A stretch of DNA of 64,000 bases from the NCBI RefSeq assembly GCF_002352765.1, contig NZ_KZ293963.1:205144-269143 (forward strand), in the 5' to 3' direction. Positions 8,432 to 16,601 of the stretch are shown in pieces (position 1 is the first letter of the stretch; each line of letters starts with the position of its first letter). Source of the DNA: Alteribacter populi (GTDB lineage: Bacteria > Bacillota > Bacilli > Bacillales > Salisediminibacteriaceae). Under the pieces are notes generated by a model. That model searched no databases and was not told the origin of the DNA. It was given only the letters and a program-made list of their open reading frames with translations. A program made the position numbers and the translations under genes.

Positions 8432-9226
8432 TTAGTTGGAATCGATTAATGTACCTTTACCTTCTTGCGAGTATATGTTGAACATTACAAGGAGCAGAGG
8501 AACAATGAGTGTGATCCATAATCCAATAGCAATTCCATTCCCAAAGAGAGGAAGGGGAGCAAAAACTTTAAGAAGGGCTATGCCTGAAAGGCCGATTAAT
8601 GCAGCGATCAAGCGTCTGGAGAGTGATGATGGAATGTTCATTCGAACTTTGATAAATTCGCATGAAACACCGGTACCTGCTCCCAAGAGATAACCAGCAT
8701 GAAGTAAATAAGAGGTGTTTGGATATATGATGGCAGCCAAAAAGATTGGAAGTACGATTGAAAAAAGCATTAAATATCGATCTGGCATAGACTCTATCCA
8801 ATCGAAGCTTCGGTAAAAACCGTATACAATGAACCCTCCAATGACAATGGCACTAACAATAGAGAAAACAGGCGTATTAGTAAACAGTAAGAAGGTAAGT
8901 GAAAAAGCAAATATAGGCGCTAATGTGGCAATGAGTTCCAATCGGCTGCGGGCTAATGGAATGAAAAAAGCAAAAAATGTCATTACAGCCTGAATAGGTG
9001 GGTGTGTCAGAGGTACCAAGTTGTCTCCGATATAAACGACAGGTAAAAATAAGCGAATAATGTGGGCGATAATAACGGAGAACGAGAGAAGAAAAAGCAA
9101 TTGGAAGCCAATAGTCTTATTTATCGCCCAAAAAGTCAGACCAATTAAGACGAGGAAAACCATATTTAATTGTGTTAATGGTATCGAGTCAACCGTAAAG
9201 CTATACACTGATTCACTTAGGATCAT
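8432..9226 (-). CDS. Polytopic membrane protein resembling PAP2 phosphatases without catalytic motifs
   Basis: 264 residues with about eight hydrophobic helices and a short hydrophilic tail. Its layout parallels PAP2-family phosphatases, but the three phosphatase signatures are gone. Where PSGH is expected the protein reads THPPIQAVMTFF, and where the SRxYxGxHxxxD helix is expected it reads TFLLFTNTPVFSIV. YLLGAGTGVSCEFIKVRMN looks like the usual closing helix. If the resemblance is real, this is a pseudoenzyme, perhaps a lipid or undecaprenyl-phosphate binding protein. It is not part of the B. subtilis yqh cluster. GAGGAGAGG precedes the ATG. Confidence 0.6.
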   Translation of the reverse strand: MILSESVYSFTVDSIPLTQLNMVFLVLIGLTFWAINKTIGFQLLFLLSFSVIIAHIIRLFLPVVYIGDNLVPLTHPPIQAVMTFFAFFIPLARSRLELIATLAPIFAFSLTFLLFTNTPVFSIVSAIVIGGFIVYGFYRSFDWIESMPDRYLMLFSIVLPIFLAAIIYPNTSYLLHAGYLLGAGTGVSCEFIKVRMNIPSSLSRRLIAALIGLSGIALLKVFAPLPLFGNGIAIGLWITLIVPLLLVMFNIYSQEGKGTLIDSN

Positions 9227-9342
9227 ATTGTTCCTCTCCTCAAAAAAAGGTGTAAAAAAGCTTCATAAAAGTCAGTTTCTCAAAAAGGAGGGCCAAAAGA
9301 GCCGAGAAGATCGAGGACCGCAAGCTGCGAAGAGATTATCTT

Positions 9343-9389
9343 AAGAAAAAGAACCAAGCCATCAAAATAATGCTCGGTTCTTTTTCTTA
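9343..9389 (-). terminator. Terminator of yqhP
   Basis: A 13-base perfect stem (9343-9355 with 9377-9389) has A- and T-rich arms and a 21-base loop. The right arm is part of the last yqhP codons, so the gene and its terminator overlap. It can work in both directions. Confidence 0.65.
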
Positions 9390-9760
9390 CTCTTATTCTT
9401 CTTTCCCTCAATTACTCGAAGTTGAACGTCCGAATGTCGTTTAATTAGAGGACGGCTGTTCTTTCTTTTAGCTTGCTTCGCTTTTTTCTGATTTTTTGTT
9501 GAGAAAACATTTTTTTTCTGTCCTGCACTCGCCTTACGTGCGCTCGCTCCCTGACGTTGATATTGTTGGCCATAGCCAGAATTCATCATCCTAGGCATGA
9601 TAAAGTTTTTAAAAAGTAGATAAAGTAAAGTGGCGACCCCTACCATCACTAGGATTCGTACAAAAAAGCCGCCAGGATCAGAAAATAAATTTACTCCAAT
9701 ACCAAGGAAAGCCAATGCGAATATAACGAGTAATAATGGATGAAAGGATTGGCGAAGCAT
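9362..9760 (-). CDS. yqhP: SA1362/YqhP family small membrane protein
   Basis: 132 residues. Two transmembrane helices (about 8-25 and 34-50) are followed by a very basic, lysine-rich cytoplasmic tail. This matches the YqhP/SA1362 family, whose function is unknown. The ATG at 9760 has GGAGGTGG just upstream. An earlier in-frame start at 9856 would add 32 residues without a matching ribosome binding site. It shares orientation with yqhQ. Confidence 0.8.
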   Translation of the reverse strand: MLRQSFHPLLLVIFALAFLGIGVNLFSDPGGFFVRILVMVGVATLLYLLFKNFIMPRMMNSGYGQQYQRQGASARKASAGQKKNVFSTKNQKKAKQAKRKNSRPLIKRHSDVQLRVIEGKKNKSKKKNRALF

Positions 9761-9908
9761 AAATCCACCTCCACATGTTAATTGATTTTCTAAAAGAGTG
9801 GGAAATTTAGCGGTAAGAAAGATTCGTTTTTTCTTACCATCAAAGAATTCGAACAAAAATATCCTCTATTTAAATGGCTATTATCTTAAACTTTGTTGAT
9901 TGTTATTA

Positions 9909-10859
9909 TCATACGATGCGATCTGCTAATTTATCCTCTGTAAAAGCTTCGTCACGTCTTCTCATTTCTTCAAAAGAAGCAATAGCGACTTCAACTTGGC
10001 CATTTTTAGGCTCTTTTGTCGTTAAAAGCTGGAGCCATAAACCAGGGTAGCCGAGCCATTTTAATGATGGTTTGTTTCGTACTTTGTTTGTTAATTGTAA
10101 TACTTCATATGAAGCACCCAAAACTACAGGGATTAAAGCTATTCGGTACGTAAGTCTTTCCCACAATGGTTCTGATGGGACTGCTAAATAGATAAAAACA
10201 CCAACGATCACTGTAAATAAAATAAAGCTACTACCACATCGGTAATGTAGACGGGACTGTGCTTGGACATTTTCCACTGTGAGTGACTTATTGTTTTCGT
10301 ATGCATTGATGACCTTGTGTTCTGCCCCGTGGTACTGAAAGACCCGTTTTATCATAGGTGTCAAGCTAATCAAATAAATGTAGGTTAACAAGAAAACAAG
10401 TTTGATAAAGCCTTCAATTAAGTTCTGAGCTAAGTGTCCTGGAAAAAGAGGGCGGAATAACTCAGCTAGTGTAGCAGGTAGGGCGGTAAATACTAACTTA
10501 CCGAAAATAAACGATAAGACTCCGACAGCTGCGACTCCCAAGACCATTGTCATTTTTGAAGATTGTTCAACTGTTTCAATTTGATCGTCATCACTGGGGT
10601 CAACATCATATCGCTCAGTAGAAAAGTTAAGGTGTTTTGTTCCGTTCGCACTAGCTTCAATGATCGCAACAACCCCCCGAAGAAATGGGATCTTTTTAAG
10701 CTTTTCCAATGTGGGCCGCTTTTTTTTCTCAACTTCAAAAAAATCAAGATTATCATCTTTTCGGCGAATGGCTGTTACAGTAGTATGCTTTCCGCCGAAC
10801 ATAACTCCTTCCATGACGGCTTGTCCGCCATATGCAGGTTGACTTGTTTGTTTATTCAT
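9909..10859 (-). CDS. yqhQ: DUF1385 membrane protein YqhQ
   Basis: 316 residues, family DUF1385. The N-terminus YGGQAVMEGVMFGGKH and the central block FQYHGAEHKVINAYE with RLHYRCGSSF are diagnostic of this widespread Firmicute family, and both carry conserved histidines and cysteines that could bind a metal. Several transmembrane helices lie between about residues 100 and 270. The biochemical role is not established. The gene keeps its usual place between yqhP and yqhR. Confidence 0.9.
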   Translation of the reverse strand: MNKQTSQPAYGGQAVMEGVMFGGKHTTVTAIRRKDDNLDFFEVEKKKRPTLEKLKKIPFLRGVVAIIEASANGTKHLNFSTERYDVDPSDDDQIETVEQSSKMTMVLGVAAVGVLSFIFGKLVFTALPATLAELFRPLFPGHLAQNLIEGFIKLVFLLTYIYLISLTPMIKRVFQYHGAEHKVINAYENNKSLTVENVQAQSRLHYRCGSSFILFTVIVGVFIYLAVPSEPLWERLTYRIALIPVVLGASYEVLQLTNKVRNKPSLKWLGYPGLWLQLLTTKEPKNGQVEVAIASFEEMRRRDEAFTEDKLADRIV

Positions 10860-11209
10860 TGGTGTTCACCAGCCTATCTATTTCTTTTTCAATTTTAGGG
10901 TGTTTAAAAGTCCGGGAACCATAGCCAGCCGCAAAGACCTTCTTCTAAGATCCGCCACGTCCTGTGGTGAACGCAGAAGTCACCTCTTCCTGAGGAAGCT
11001 CGTTGCATCGCTACTCCAGTCCTCACAGAACCGCTATACATTCTATTCTACATGATAACCTAAAATACCTCCAACAAGTACATGATAAATCCTTTATACT
11101 ATTCCCTCTTGGAATCAAATTAACACGGCTCGAATTATTGAAAAGACTAATAATATTTAAATACGTAAAACATAAAGAAGTGGACATAACTAAAAAAGAG
11201 GTGATGACG
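10860..11209. other. Intergenic region between divergent yqhQ and yqhR
   Basis: About 350 bases. Positions 10950-11020 are GC-rich with short hairpins (CACGTCCTGTGGTG, then CTCTTCCTGAGGAAG), unlike the AT-rich remainder, and look like another short interspersed element. No gene or defined promoter is clear. Confidence 0.4.
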
Positions 11210-11713
11210 TTGAAAGAAGCAGAAAAGGAACAATCAAAATCGGAGCAATCAATGTCTTTTAGCAGTTCTGTAGCTGCAACTGGATTTTTTGGTGGCCTCT
11301 TTTGGAGTTTTATTGGGTATTTGACGTTTGTTTTTAATTTTTCCCGCATTGGTCCTGCCCTCGTGTTAATGCCCTGGGCTCTTCCGGATTGGAAAAATGG
11401 TTGGTTAGGCCAGGTTGTTGGTATTCTGGCGATCGGTGTTTTATCAATCGGGATAGCATTTCTTTACCGCTTGATTTTTGTGAAGATAAATAAGCTTTGG
11501 CCAGGAGTTGTTTTTGGTTTTTTATTATGGACATTAGTGTTTGGATTGTTTAATCCGATGTTTCCAGGGTTAAAGCCTTTACAACAAATGGATATTAATA
11601 CAAAGGTGACGACGCTTTGTTTATACATACTATATGGAGCGTTTATTGGTTATTCTGTTTCTTATGAATACCATGAGCGGACCACACACGAAGGTGAATC
11701 TATTCAAAGATGA
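11210..11713 (+). CDS. yqhR: YqhR family membrane protein
   Basis: 167 residues with four predicted transmembrane helices (about 22-43, 58-80, 92-112 and 128-150) and short charged ends. It matches the YqhR family of Bacillaceae, function unknown. A TTG at 11210 is the likely start because GAGGTG at 11198-11203 lies six bases before it; the ATG at 11204 is too close. It sits between yqhQ and aroQ as in B. subtilis. Confidence 0.8.
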   Translation: MKEAEKEQSKSEQSMSFSSSVAATGFFGGLFWSFIGYLTFVFNFSRIGPALVLMPWALPDWKNGWLGQVVGILAIGVLSIGIAFLYRLIFVKINKLWPGVVFGFLLWTLVFGLFNPMFPGLKPLQQMDINTKVTTLCLYILYGAFIGYSVSYEYHERTTHEGESIQR

Positions 11714-11810
11714 AAACGTATGGTAGAATGTTCCGTGGAGCATTCTATTTTTCTTGTCTCCAAGAAGAATCCTGTGAGTCACCTGGATGTAAGAGGATGT
11801 GAGAAAATCC

Positions 11811-12248
11811 ATGAAGATTCTCGTTTTAAATGGACCTAATTTAAATCAACTCGGCAAGCGAGAGCCAACGGTTTATGGTTCCGGCATACTTAAACAGTTA
11901 GAAAACGAGCTTATTGAATACGGAAATGAATATCAAATTTCCATTACAACAGAGCAGTCTAACTATGAAGGCCAGCTAATTGATTGGTTGCACGAATCAG
12001 AAACGAAGTTTGACGCTATTGTCATGAATCCCGGGGCATTTACACATTACAGCATTGCAATTCGGGACGCAATTGCTTCGATATCATTGCCGGTTATAGA
12101 AGTCCATATTTCAAATGTTCATGCTAGAGAAAACTTTCGACAAGTTTCAGTTACAGCGCCCGTATGTGTAGGGCAAGTTAGTGGCTTTCATTTTGAAGGG
12201 TACAAAATGGCAATTGATTATTTTCGAAGGGGGAAACATCATGTCTAG
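11811..12248 (+). CDS. aroQ: 3-dehydroquinate dehydratase, type II
   Basis: 145 residues, the usual type II size. It dehydrates 3-dehydroquinate to 3-dehydroshikimate in the shikimate pathway. Visible motifs are NGPNLNQLGKREP, the catalytic Tyr22 in the mobile loop, NPGAFTHYSIAIRDA and EVHISN with the catalytic histidine. The ATG at 11811 matches family starts; a GTG at 11799 is too close to the AAGAGG site. The 3' end overlaps the next gene by eight bases, implying co-translation. Confidence 0.95.
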   Translation: MKILVLNGPNLNQLGKREPTVYGSGILKQLENELIEYGNEYQISITTEQSNYEGQLIDWLHESETKFDAIVMNPGAFTHYSIAIRDAIASISLPVIEVHISNVHARENFRQVSVTAPVCVGQVSGFHFEGYKMAIDYFRRGKHHV

Positions 12249-13308
12249 AATTGAAAAACTTAGAGCAAAACTTTCAGAAGAGCAGGTAGATGGATTGTTG
12301 ATTACAAGTGCAAGCAATCGTCGTTATATGACGAATTTTAGTGGTACAGCCGGGGTTGCACTTATTTCTGAGAAGGAAGCTAAGTTCATTACCGACTTTC
12401 GTTATGTGGAGCAGGCAAATGAGCAAGCCCATGGGTACCAAGTGGTCCAGCATACAGCTCCTATTCATGAGGAAGTAGCAAAACAGGCGAAAGCTATGGG
12501 CATTGAGAAACTAGGCTTTGAAAAAGATCATGTTACATATGGTACATATGATACATTTAAGAACACGATTGATGGAGAACTCGTTCCGGTGAGTGGATTA
12601 ATAGAACAATTACGGATGATAAAAGATGAAGGTGAACTACAAACGATTCGTGAAGCCGTAGATAATGCAGATGCCGCTTTTTCTCACATACAAAGCTTTA
12701 TCCGACCAGGTGTTAAAGAGATTGACGTTTCTAATGAACTGGAGTTCTTTATGCGAAAGCGCGGGGCTGTTTCATCTTCATTTGATATTATTGTGGCATC
12801 AGGCGTTCGTTCAGCGCTTCCTCATGGAGTGGCAAGTGACAAGGTTATTGAACGTGGGGAACTAGTTACGCTGGATTTTGGTGCATATTATAAGGGGTAT
12901 TGTTCAGATATTACACGTACAGTGGCTGTTGGAGAGCCGTCAGAAGAGCTAAAGAAAATTTACAGCACTGTCCTTGAAGCACAGAAAAAAGGAATGGACG
13001 GGATCAAAGCTGGTATTACTGGAAAACAAGCTGATGCTTTAACTCGAGATTATATTAAAGAACAAGGCTACGGTGAGTATTTTGGCCATTCAACAGGGCA
13101 TGGAATGGGGTTAGAAGTTCATGAAGGCCCGGGACTTTCCTTTAAATCTGACACGGTGCTAGAGCCTGGCATGGTAGTAACGGTAGAGCCTGGTATTTAT
13201 ATTGCAGGTGTCGGCGGTACACGTATTGAAGATGATACGATTGTAACAGCTGATGGCAACGAGTGTTTATCAAAGTCCACGAAAGAACTGATTATTTTAG
13301 GGGAATAA
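12241..13308 (+). CDS. yqhT: M24 family Xaa-Pro dipeptidase/aminopeptidase YqhT
   Basis: 355 residues. An N-terminal creatinase-like domain is followed by the pita-bread M24 catalytic domain. The dinuclear metal ligands are recognisable: Asp in TLDFGAYYKG, Asp in SDITRTV, His in STGHGMGLEVHEGP, Glu in VEPGIY and Glu in TRIEDD. It cleaves peptides with proline in the second position. The ATG at 12241 follows AAGGGGG and overlaps aroQ by eight bases. It is just upstream of efp, a common pairing in Firmicutes. Confidence 0.93.
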   Translation: MSRIEKLRAKLSEEQVDGLLITSASNRRYMTNFSGTAGVALISEKEAKFITDFRYVEQANEQAHGYQVVQHTAPIHEEVAKQAKAMGIEKLGFEKDHVTYGTYDTFKNTIDGELVPVSGLIEQLRMIKDEGELQTIREAVDNADAAFSHIQSFIRPGVKEIDVSNELEFFMRKRGAVSSSFDIIVASGVRSALPHGVASDKVIERGELVTLDFGAYYKGYCSDITRTVAVGEPSEELKKIYSTVLEAQKKGMDGIKAGITGKQADALTRDYIKEQGYGEYFGHSTGHGMGLEVHEGPGLSFKSDTVLEPGMVVTVEPGIYIAGVGGTRIEDDTIVTADGNECLSKSTKELIILGE

Positions 13309-13337
13309 ATTCCCTAAACATACAGGAGGGTTATACG

Positions 13338-13895
13338 ATGATTTCAGTAAACGATTTTAAAACCGGATTAACAATCGAAGTAGATGGTGGGATCTGGCAA
13401 GTTATGGATTTCCAACATGTAAAGCCAGGTAAAGGAGCAGCTTTTGTTCGCTCCAAACTTCGTAACCTTCGAAATGGTAATGTACAAGAGAGAACTTTCC
13501 GTGCAGGGGAAAAGGTAAGCAAAGCTCATATGGAAAACCGCAAAATGCAGTATTTGTATGCGAGCGGAGATACCCATACATTTATGGACAACCAGTCCTA
13601 CGAGCAATTGGAACTTCCAACTGAGCAAATTAAAGATCAATTAAATTACTTAAAAGAGAACATGGAAGTTCAAGTGTTAACTTACCATAGTGAAACAATC
13701 GGTGTTGATGTGCCGTTAAGCGTGGAGCTAGAGGTAACGGAAACAGAGCCAGGAATTAAAGGAGATACGGCTTCAGGCGGAACGAAACCAGCCACACTTG
13801 AAACTGGTTTGACAGTTCAAGTGCCATTTTTCATCAACCAGGGTGATGTGTTAATCATCGACACGCGTAAAGGTGAATACGTTTCAAGAGCATAG
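13338..13895 (+). CDS. efp: Translation elongation factor P
   Basis: 185 residues with the three-domain EF-P layout. It enters the ribosomal E-site and rescues stalling at polyproline. The tip loop HVKPGKGAAF places Lys32 at the position that B. subtilis modifies to 5-aminopentanol-lysine. The C-terminal motif GLTVQVPFFINQGDVLIIDTR is typical. CAGGAGGG lies eight bases before the ATG at 13338. Confidence 0.98.
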   Translation: MISVNDFKTGLTIEVDGGIWQVMDFQHVKPGKGAAFVRSKLRNLRNGNVQERTFRAGEKVSKAHMENRKMQYLYASGDTHTFMDNQSYEQLELPTEQIKDQLNYLKENMEVQVLTYHSETIGVDVPLSVELEVTETEPGIKGDTASGGTKPATLETGLTVQVPFFINQGDVLIIDTRKGEYVSRA

Positions 13896-13913
13896 TTTGC
13901 CAAATACCATATT

Positions 13914-13947
13914 AACCGTTCATTTATTAAATGAGCGGTTTTTTTGC
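13914..13947 (+). terminator. Terminator after efp
   Basis: A perfect stem, AACCGTTCATTT with AAATGAGCGGTT apart from one mismatch, is followed by eight T residues. Confidence 0.9.
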
Positions 13948-14113
13948 GTAAAAAATCATCGTATGAGGACGGATCAGCATTTTTAAATCCTTATTAACCT
14001 CTCCCTGCTACACGCGACCATTCCACATGTATTTAAGTTCTTCAACACCTTAAGTTCTCAATTGAAGACAAGCTACATACCCATTAACAAGGATATTGCA
14101 ATGGGGTGTAGTG

Positions 14114-14395
14114 ATGAAAAATTGGATTGCAGGATTGGAAACAGCTGTCATAATCATGGTTTGTTTACGAATATTCTCAGGCTTGGCTGAGCTTACTATT
14201 GCTGGGCTCATATTGAAATTTAATAGTGTTGAAAAAGCACTGATTCTTAACGCGTTTCTCGCTATTATTGGACCCACTATACTCATACTTTCGATTGCTA
14301 TTGGTGTATATGCTTTAGCTGATGAGTTATCACTACGGAAAATTATCCTCATTTTTGCAGGTGTGTTTCTTATTTTATACGGTGTGAAAAGTTAA
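14114..14395 (+). CDS. yqhV: YqhV family small membrane protein
   Basis: 93 residues, the same size as B. subtilis YqhV, with three hydrophobic helices separated by short loops. It lies directly before spoIIIAA as in other Bacillaceae. Function unknown; the position suggests a link to sporulation. The ATG at 14114 is preferred over one at 14096 because GGGGTG precedes it. Confidence 0.85.
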   Translation: MKNWIAGLETAVIIMVCLRIFSGLAELTIAGLILKFNSVEKALILNAFLAIIGPTILILSIAIGVYALADELSLRKIILIFAGVFLILYGVKS

Positions 14396-14404
14396 GTTGA
14401 ATCG

Positions 14405-14432
14405 TCATATTCATGCTCTTATTGCATAAATT
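14405..14432 (+). promoter_or_regulatory. Candidate sigma-E promoter of the spoIIIA operon
   Basis: TCATATT (14405-14411) and CATAAATT (14425-14432) match the sigma-E boxes KMATATT and CATACAMT well. The spacer is 13 bases, one short of the usual 14-15. They lie 60 bases upstream of spoIIIAA, whose operon is mother-cell specific in B. subtilis. Confidence 0.55.
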
Positions 14433-14491
14433 TTTTATAGAACAAGCATTTATAGTACAACCTCTATTCCAATGAATCGTGAGGTGAAGTC

Positions 14492-15439
14492 GTGGAACAA
14501 ATTTTTAAAGTATTGCCGACGTCAATCCGCCAGCATCTGGCCGCCGTTCCAGAAAACATACGGTCAAAAATTGAAGAAGTCAGGGTTCGGATTGGACGTC
14601 CGTTAGAGGTCATTACTACTGATCAATCATATCTACTTCCATATCATGAGAAGCGACCTTATCTCGTGACAGAGGAAGATGGAGCGTTTGTTCTTAGTTA
14701 TTTAAGTCAGCATTCCGTATATCGGCTTGAAGAGGAGCTGAAGCGTGGATATATTACGATTTCCGGGGGCCATCGAGTTGGACTTGCTGGTCGAGTGGTA
14801 ACGGAGCGAGGTTATGTAAAAGGCATTCGTGATATTGGCTCGTTTAATATTCGAGTTGCTAGACAGTCAAAAGGTGCAGGCATTCCTTATTTATCTGATA
14901 TCACCCGTAATCAACAGTGGATGCACACACTCATAGTCGGACCACCGAAAACCGGAAAAACAACATTGTTAAGAGATTTAGCGCGTATTGCTAGTGAAGG
15001 TGATGTCTCATTCGGAATAAAACCAAAAACCGTTGGCATTGTTGATGAACGCTCTGAACTTGCTGGTTGTGTTATGGGAGTACCACAACACGATTTTGGT
15101 ACCAAAGTAGATATTCTTGACAGGTGTCCGAAAGCAGAAGGGATGATGATGCTCATACGATCAATGAGTCCTGAGATTATTATTGTAGATGAAATTGGCC
15201 GTGCTGAAGATACAGAGGCAATTATGGAGGCTATTCACGCAGGTGTTACTGTGATTGCTACAGTTCATGGCGCGGATTTACAAGACGTGAGGAGCCGGCC
15301 GACCCTACGTACACTATTCGAACAAAAAGCCTTTCAAAAAATCATTGAATTAAATCGAAACTCCAGAAAGCAACTCACACCTATAAACGTTAAGAATACA
15401 AATCAAACTCAACGTGAACTGAAGGTGAGGGTTAAATGA
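14492..15439 (+). CDS. spoIIIAA: Stage III sporulation protein AA (ATPase)
   Basis: 315 residues. It is the cytoplasmic motor ATPase of the SpoIIIA-SpoIIQ feeding-tube channel, related to secretion ATPases. It carries Walker A GPPKTGKTT, the Walker B-like IIIVDEIGR, and VDERSELAG. The GTG start at 14492 follows GTGAGGTG. Its end overlaps spoIIIAB by four bases. First gene of an eight-gene operon. Confidence 0.96.
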   Translation: MEQIFKVLPTSIRQHLAAVPENIRSKIEEVRVRIGRPLEVITTDQSYLLPYHEKRPYLVTEEDGAFVLSYLSQHSVYRLEEELKRGYITISGGHRVGLAGRVVTERGYVKGIRDIGSFNIRVARQSKGAGIPYLSDITRNQQWMHTLIVGPPKTGKTTLLRDLARIASEGDVSFGIKPKTVGIVDERSELAGCVMGVPQHDFGTKVDILDRCPKAEGMMMLIRSMSPEIIIVDEIGRAEDTEAIMEAIHAGVTVIATVHGADLQDVRSRPTLRTLFEQKAFQKIIELNRNSRKQLTPINVKNTNQTQRELKVRVK

Positions 15440-15948
15440 AGATCTTTGGCATTTTAGTCATCATTATCGCGACTACAGCTATAGGTTGGGAATGGGCAAG
15501 AAGGTTGCGCTTGAGAACGAAGCAACTTAAGGATGTCCGAGTAGGACTTGAAGCACTCGAAACTGAAATGGTCTACGGATTAACTCCTCTTTCTGAAGCG
15601 TGTGAGCGAGTATCACGACAAGTAAGGAACCCAGTAGGACAGTTGTTTCATCGTTTTGCTCAAGATCTTCAACAAGAGGAAATGCTTGCGTCAGAAGTTT
15701 GGCAGCAGACGCTCATCAAAATGAAGAATACGATCGAATTTAAGCAAGGAGAGTGGGATGTTTTACACCAGTTCGGGCAAACGTTAGGACAGCAGGATTT
15801 GGAGAATCAGAGGAAGCACCTTCGTCTGGCACTTACTTATCTCGAGCAACAGGAAGCTGACGCCCGTGAACATCAGCGTAAACATGAATCGATGTATAAA
15901 AGCTTAGGGTTTTTATGTGGGATCTTAATCGCACTCATCATGCTCTAA
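15436..15948 (+). CDS. spoIIIAB: Stage III sporulation protein AB
   Basis: 170 residues, resembling GspF/PilC-type platform proteins of secretion systems. There are transmembrane helices at both ends (about 2-18 and 153-170) with a helical, glutamine-rich middle. It starts in a four-base ATGA overlap with spoIIIAA. Confidence 0.95.
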   Translation: MKIFGILVIIIATTAIGWEWARRLRLRTKQLKDVRVGLEALETEMVYGLTPLSEACERVSRQVRNPVGQLFHRFAQDLQQEEMLASEVWQQTLIKMKNTIEFKQGEWDVLHQFGQTLGQQDLENQRKHLRLALTYLEQQEADAREHQRKHESMYKSLGFLCGILIALIML

Positions 15949-15974
15949 TCGTGCGAAGAGAGAGGGGATTAACG

Positions 15975-16181
15975 ATGAGTTATGATATTAGCTTAATTTT
16001 TCAGATTGCCGGTGTCGGTATTGTTGTAGCCATGATGCACACGGTCTTAAAACAAATGGGCAAAGAGGAAATTGCCCAATGGGTGACATTGATCGCTTTT
16101 GTGGTGGTTTTATATATGGTCGCTTCTGTGATTGATGATCTCTTCCAGACGATCCGCAGTGTGTTCCTCTTCCAAGGTTAG
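15975..16181 (+). CDS. spoIIIAC: Stage III sporulation protein AC
   Basis: 68 residues with two transmembrane helices and the conserved loop KQMGKEEIAQW. A small membrane subunit of the SpoIIIA channel. The ATG at 15975 lies seven bases after AGAGGGG; the longer in-frame reading from 15915 would overlap spoIIIAB without need. Confidence 0.95.
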   Translation: MSYDISLIFQIAGVGIVVAMMHTVLKQMGKEEIAQWVTLIAFVVVLYMVASVIDDLFQTIRSVFLFQG

Positions 16182-16184
16182 GGG

Positions 16185-16586
16185 GTGGTTGCCATTGAAA
16201 TTATTCAAATCGTTGGACTCGGTTTAATAGCTACGTTTTTAGCTCTCGTTGTTAAAGAGCAAAAGCCGATGTTCGCATTCCTGCTTACTGTTTTTGTTGG
16301 TGTACTCATTTTTATATTCTTAGTAGATAAAATTGCAGAGATCATTGGAATGCTTGAAGAGTTAGCAGGAAATGCAAACATTAATATGGTTTATGTTCAA
16401 ACGATTTTAAAAATAATCGGGATCGCCTATATTGCAGAATTCGGTGCCCAAATTGCAAAAGACGCAGGTCAGGGCGCCATGGCTTCAAAAATTGAACTCG
16501 CCGGCAAGGTGTTGATCATGGTGATGGCAATTCCCATTATATCGGTAATTATCGAGACAGTGCTTGGGTTATTGCCCCAAGCATAA
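16185..16586 (+). CDS. spoIIIAD: Stage III sporulation protein AD
   Basis: 133 residues, identical in length to the B. subtilis protein, with three to four transmembrane helices. AYIAEFGAQIAKDAGQGAMASKIELAGK is a near-invariant family block. The start is taken as GTG 16185. The GGGGGTGG run could instead act as ribosome binding site for a start a few codons later. Confidence 0.94.
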   Translation: MVAIEIIQIVGLGLIATFLALVVKEQKPMFAFLLTVFVGVLIFIFLVDKIAEIIGMLEELAGNANINMVYVQTILKIIGIAYIAEFGAQIAKDAGQGAMASKIELAGKVLIMVMAIPIISVIIETVLGLLPQA

Positions 16587-16601
16587 AGGAGGTGGAAATG
16601 G

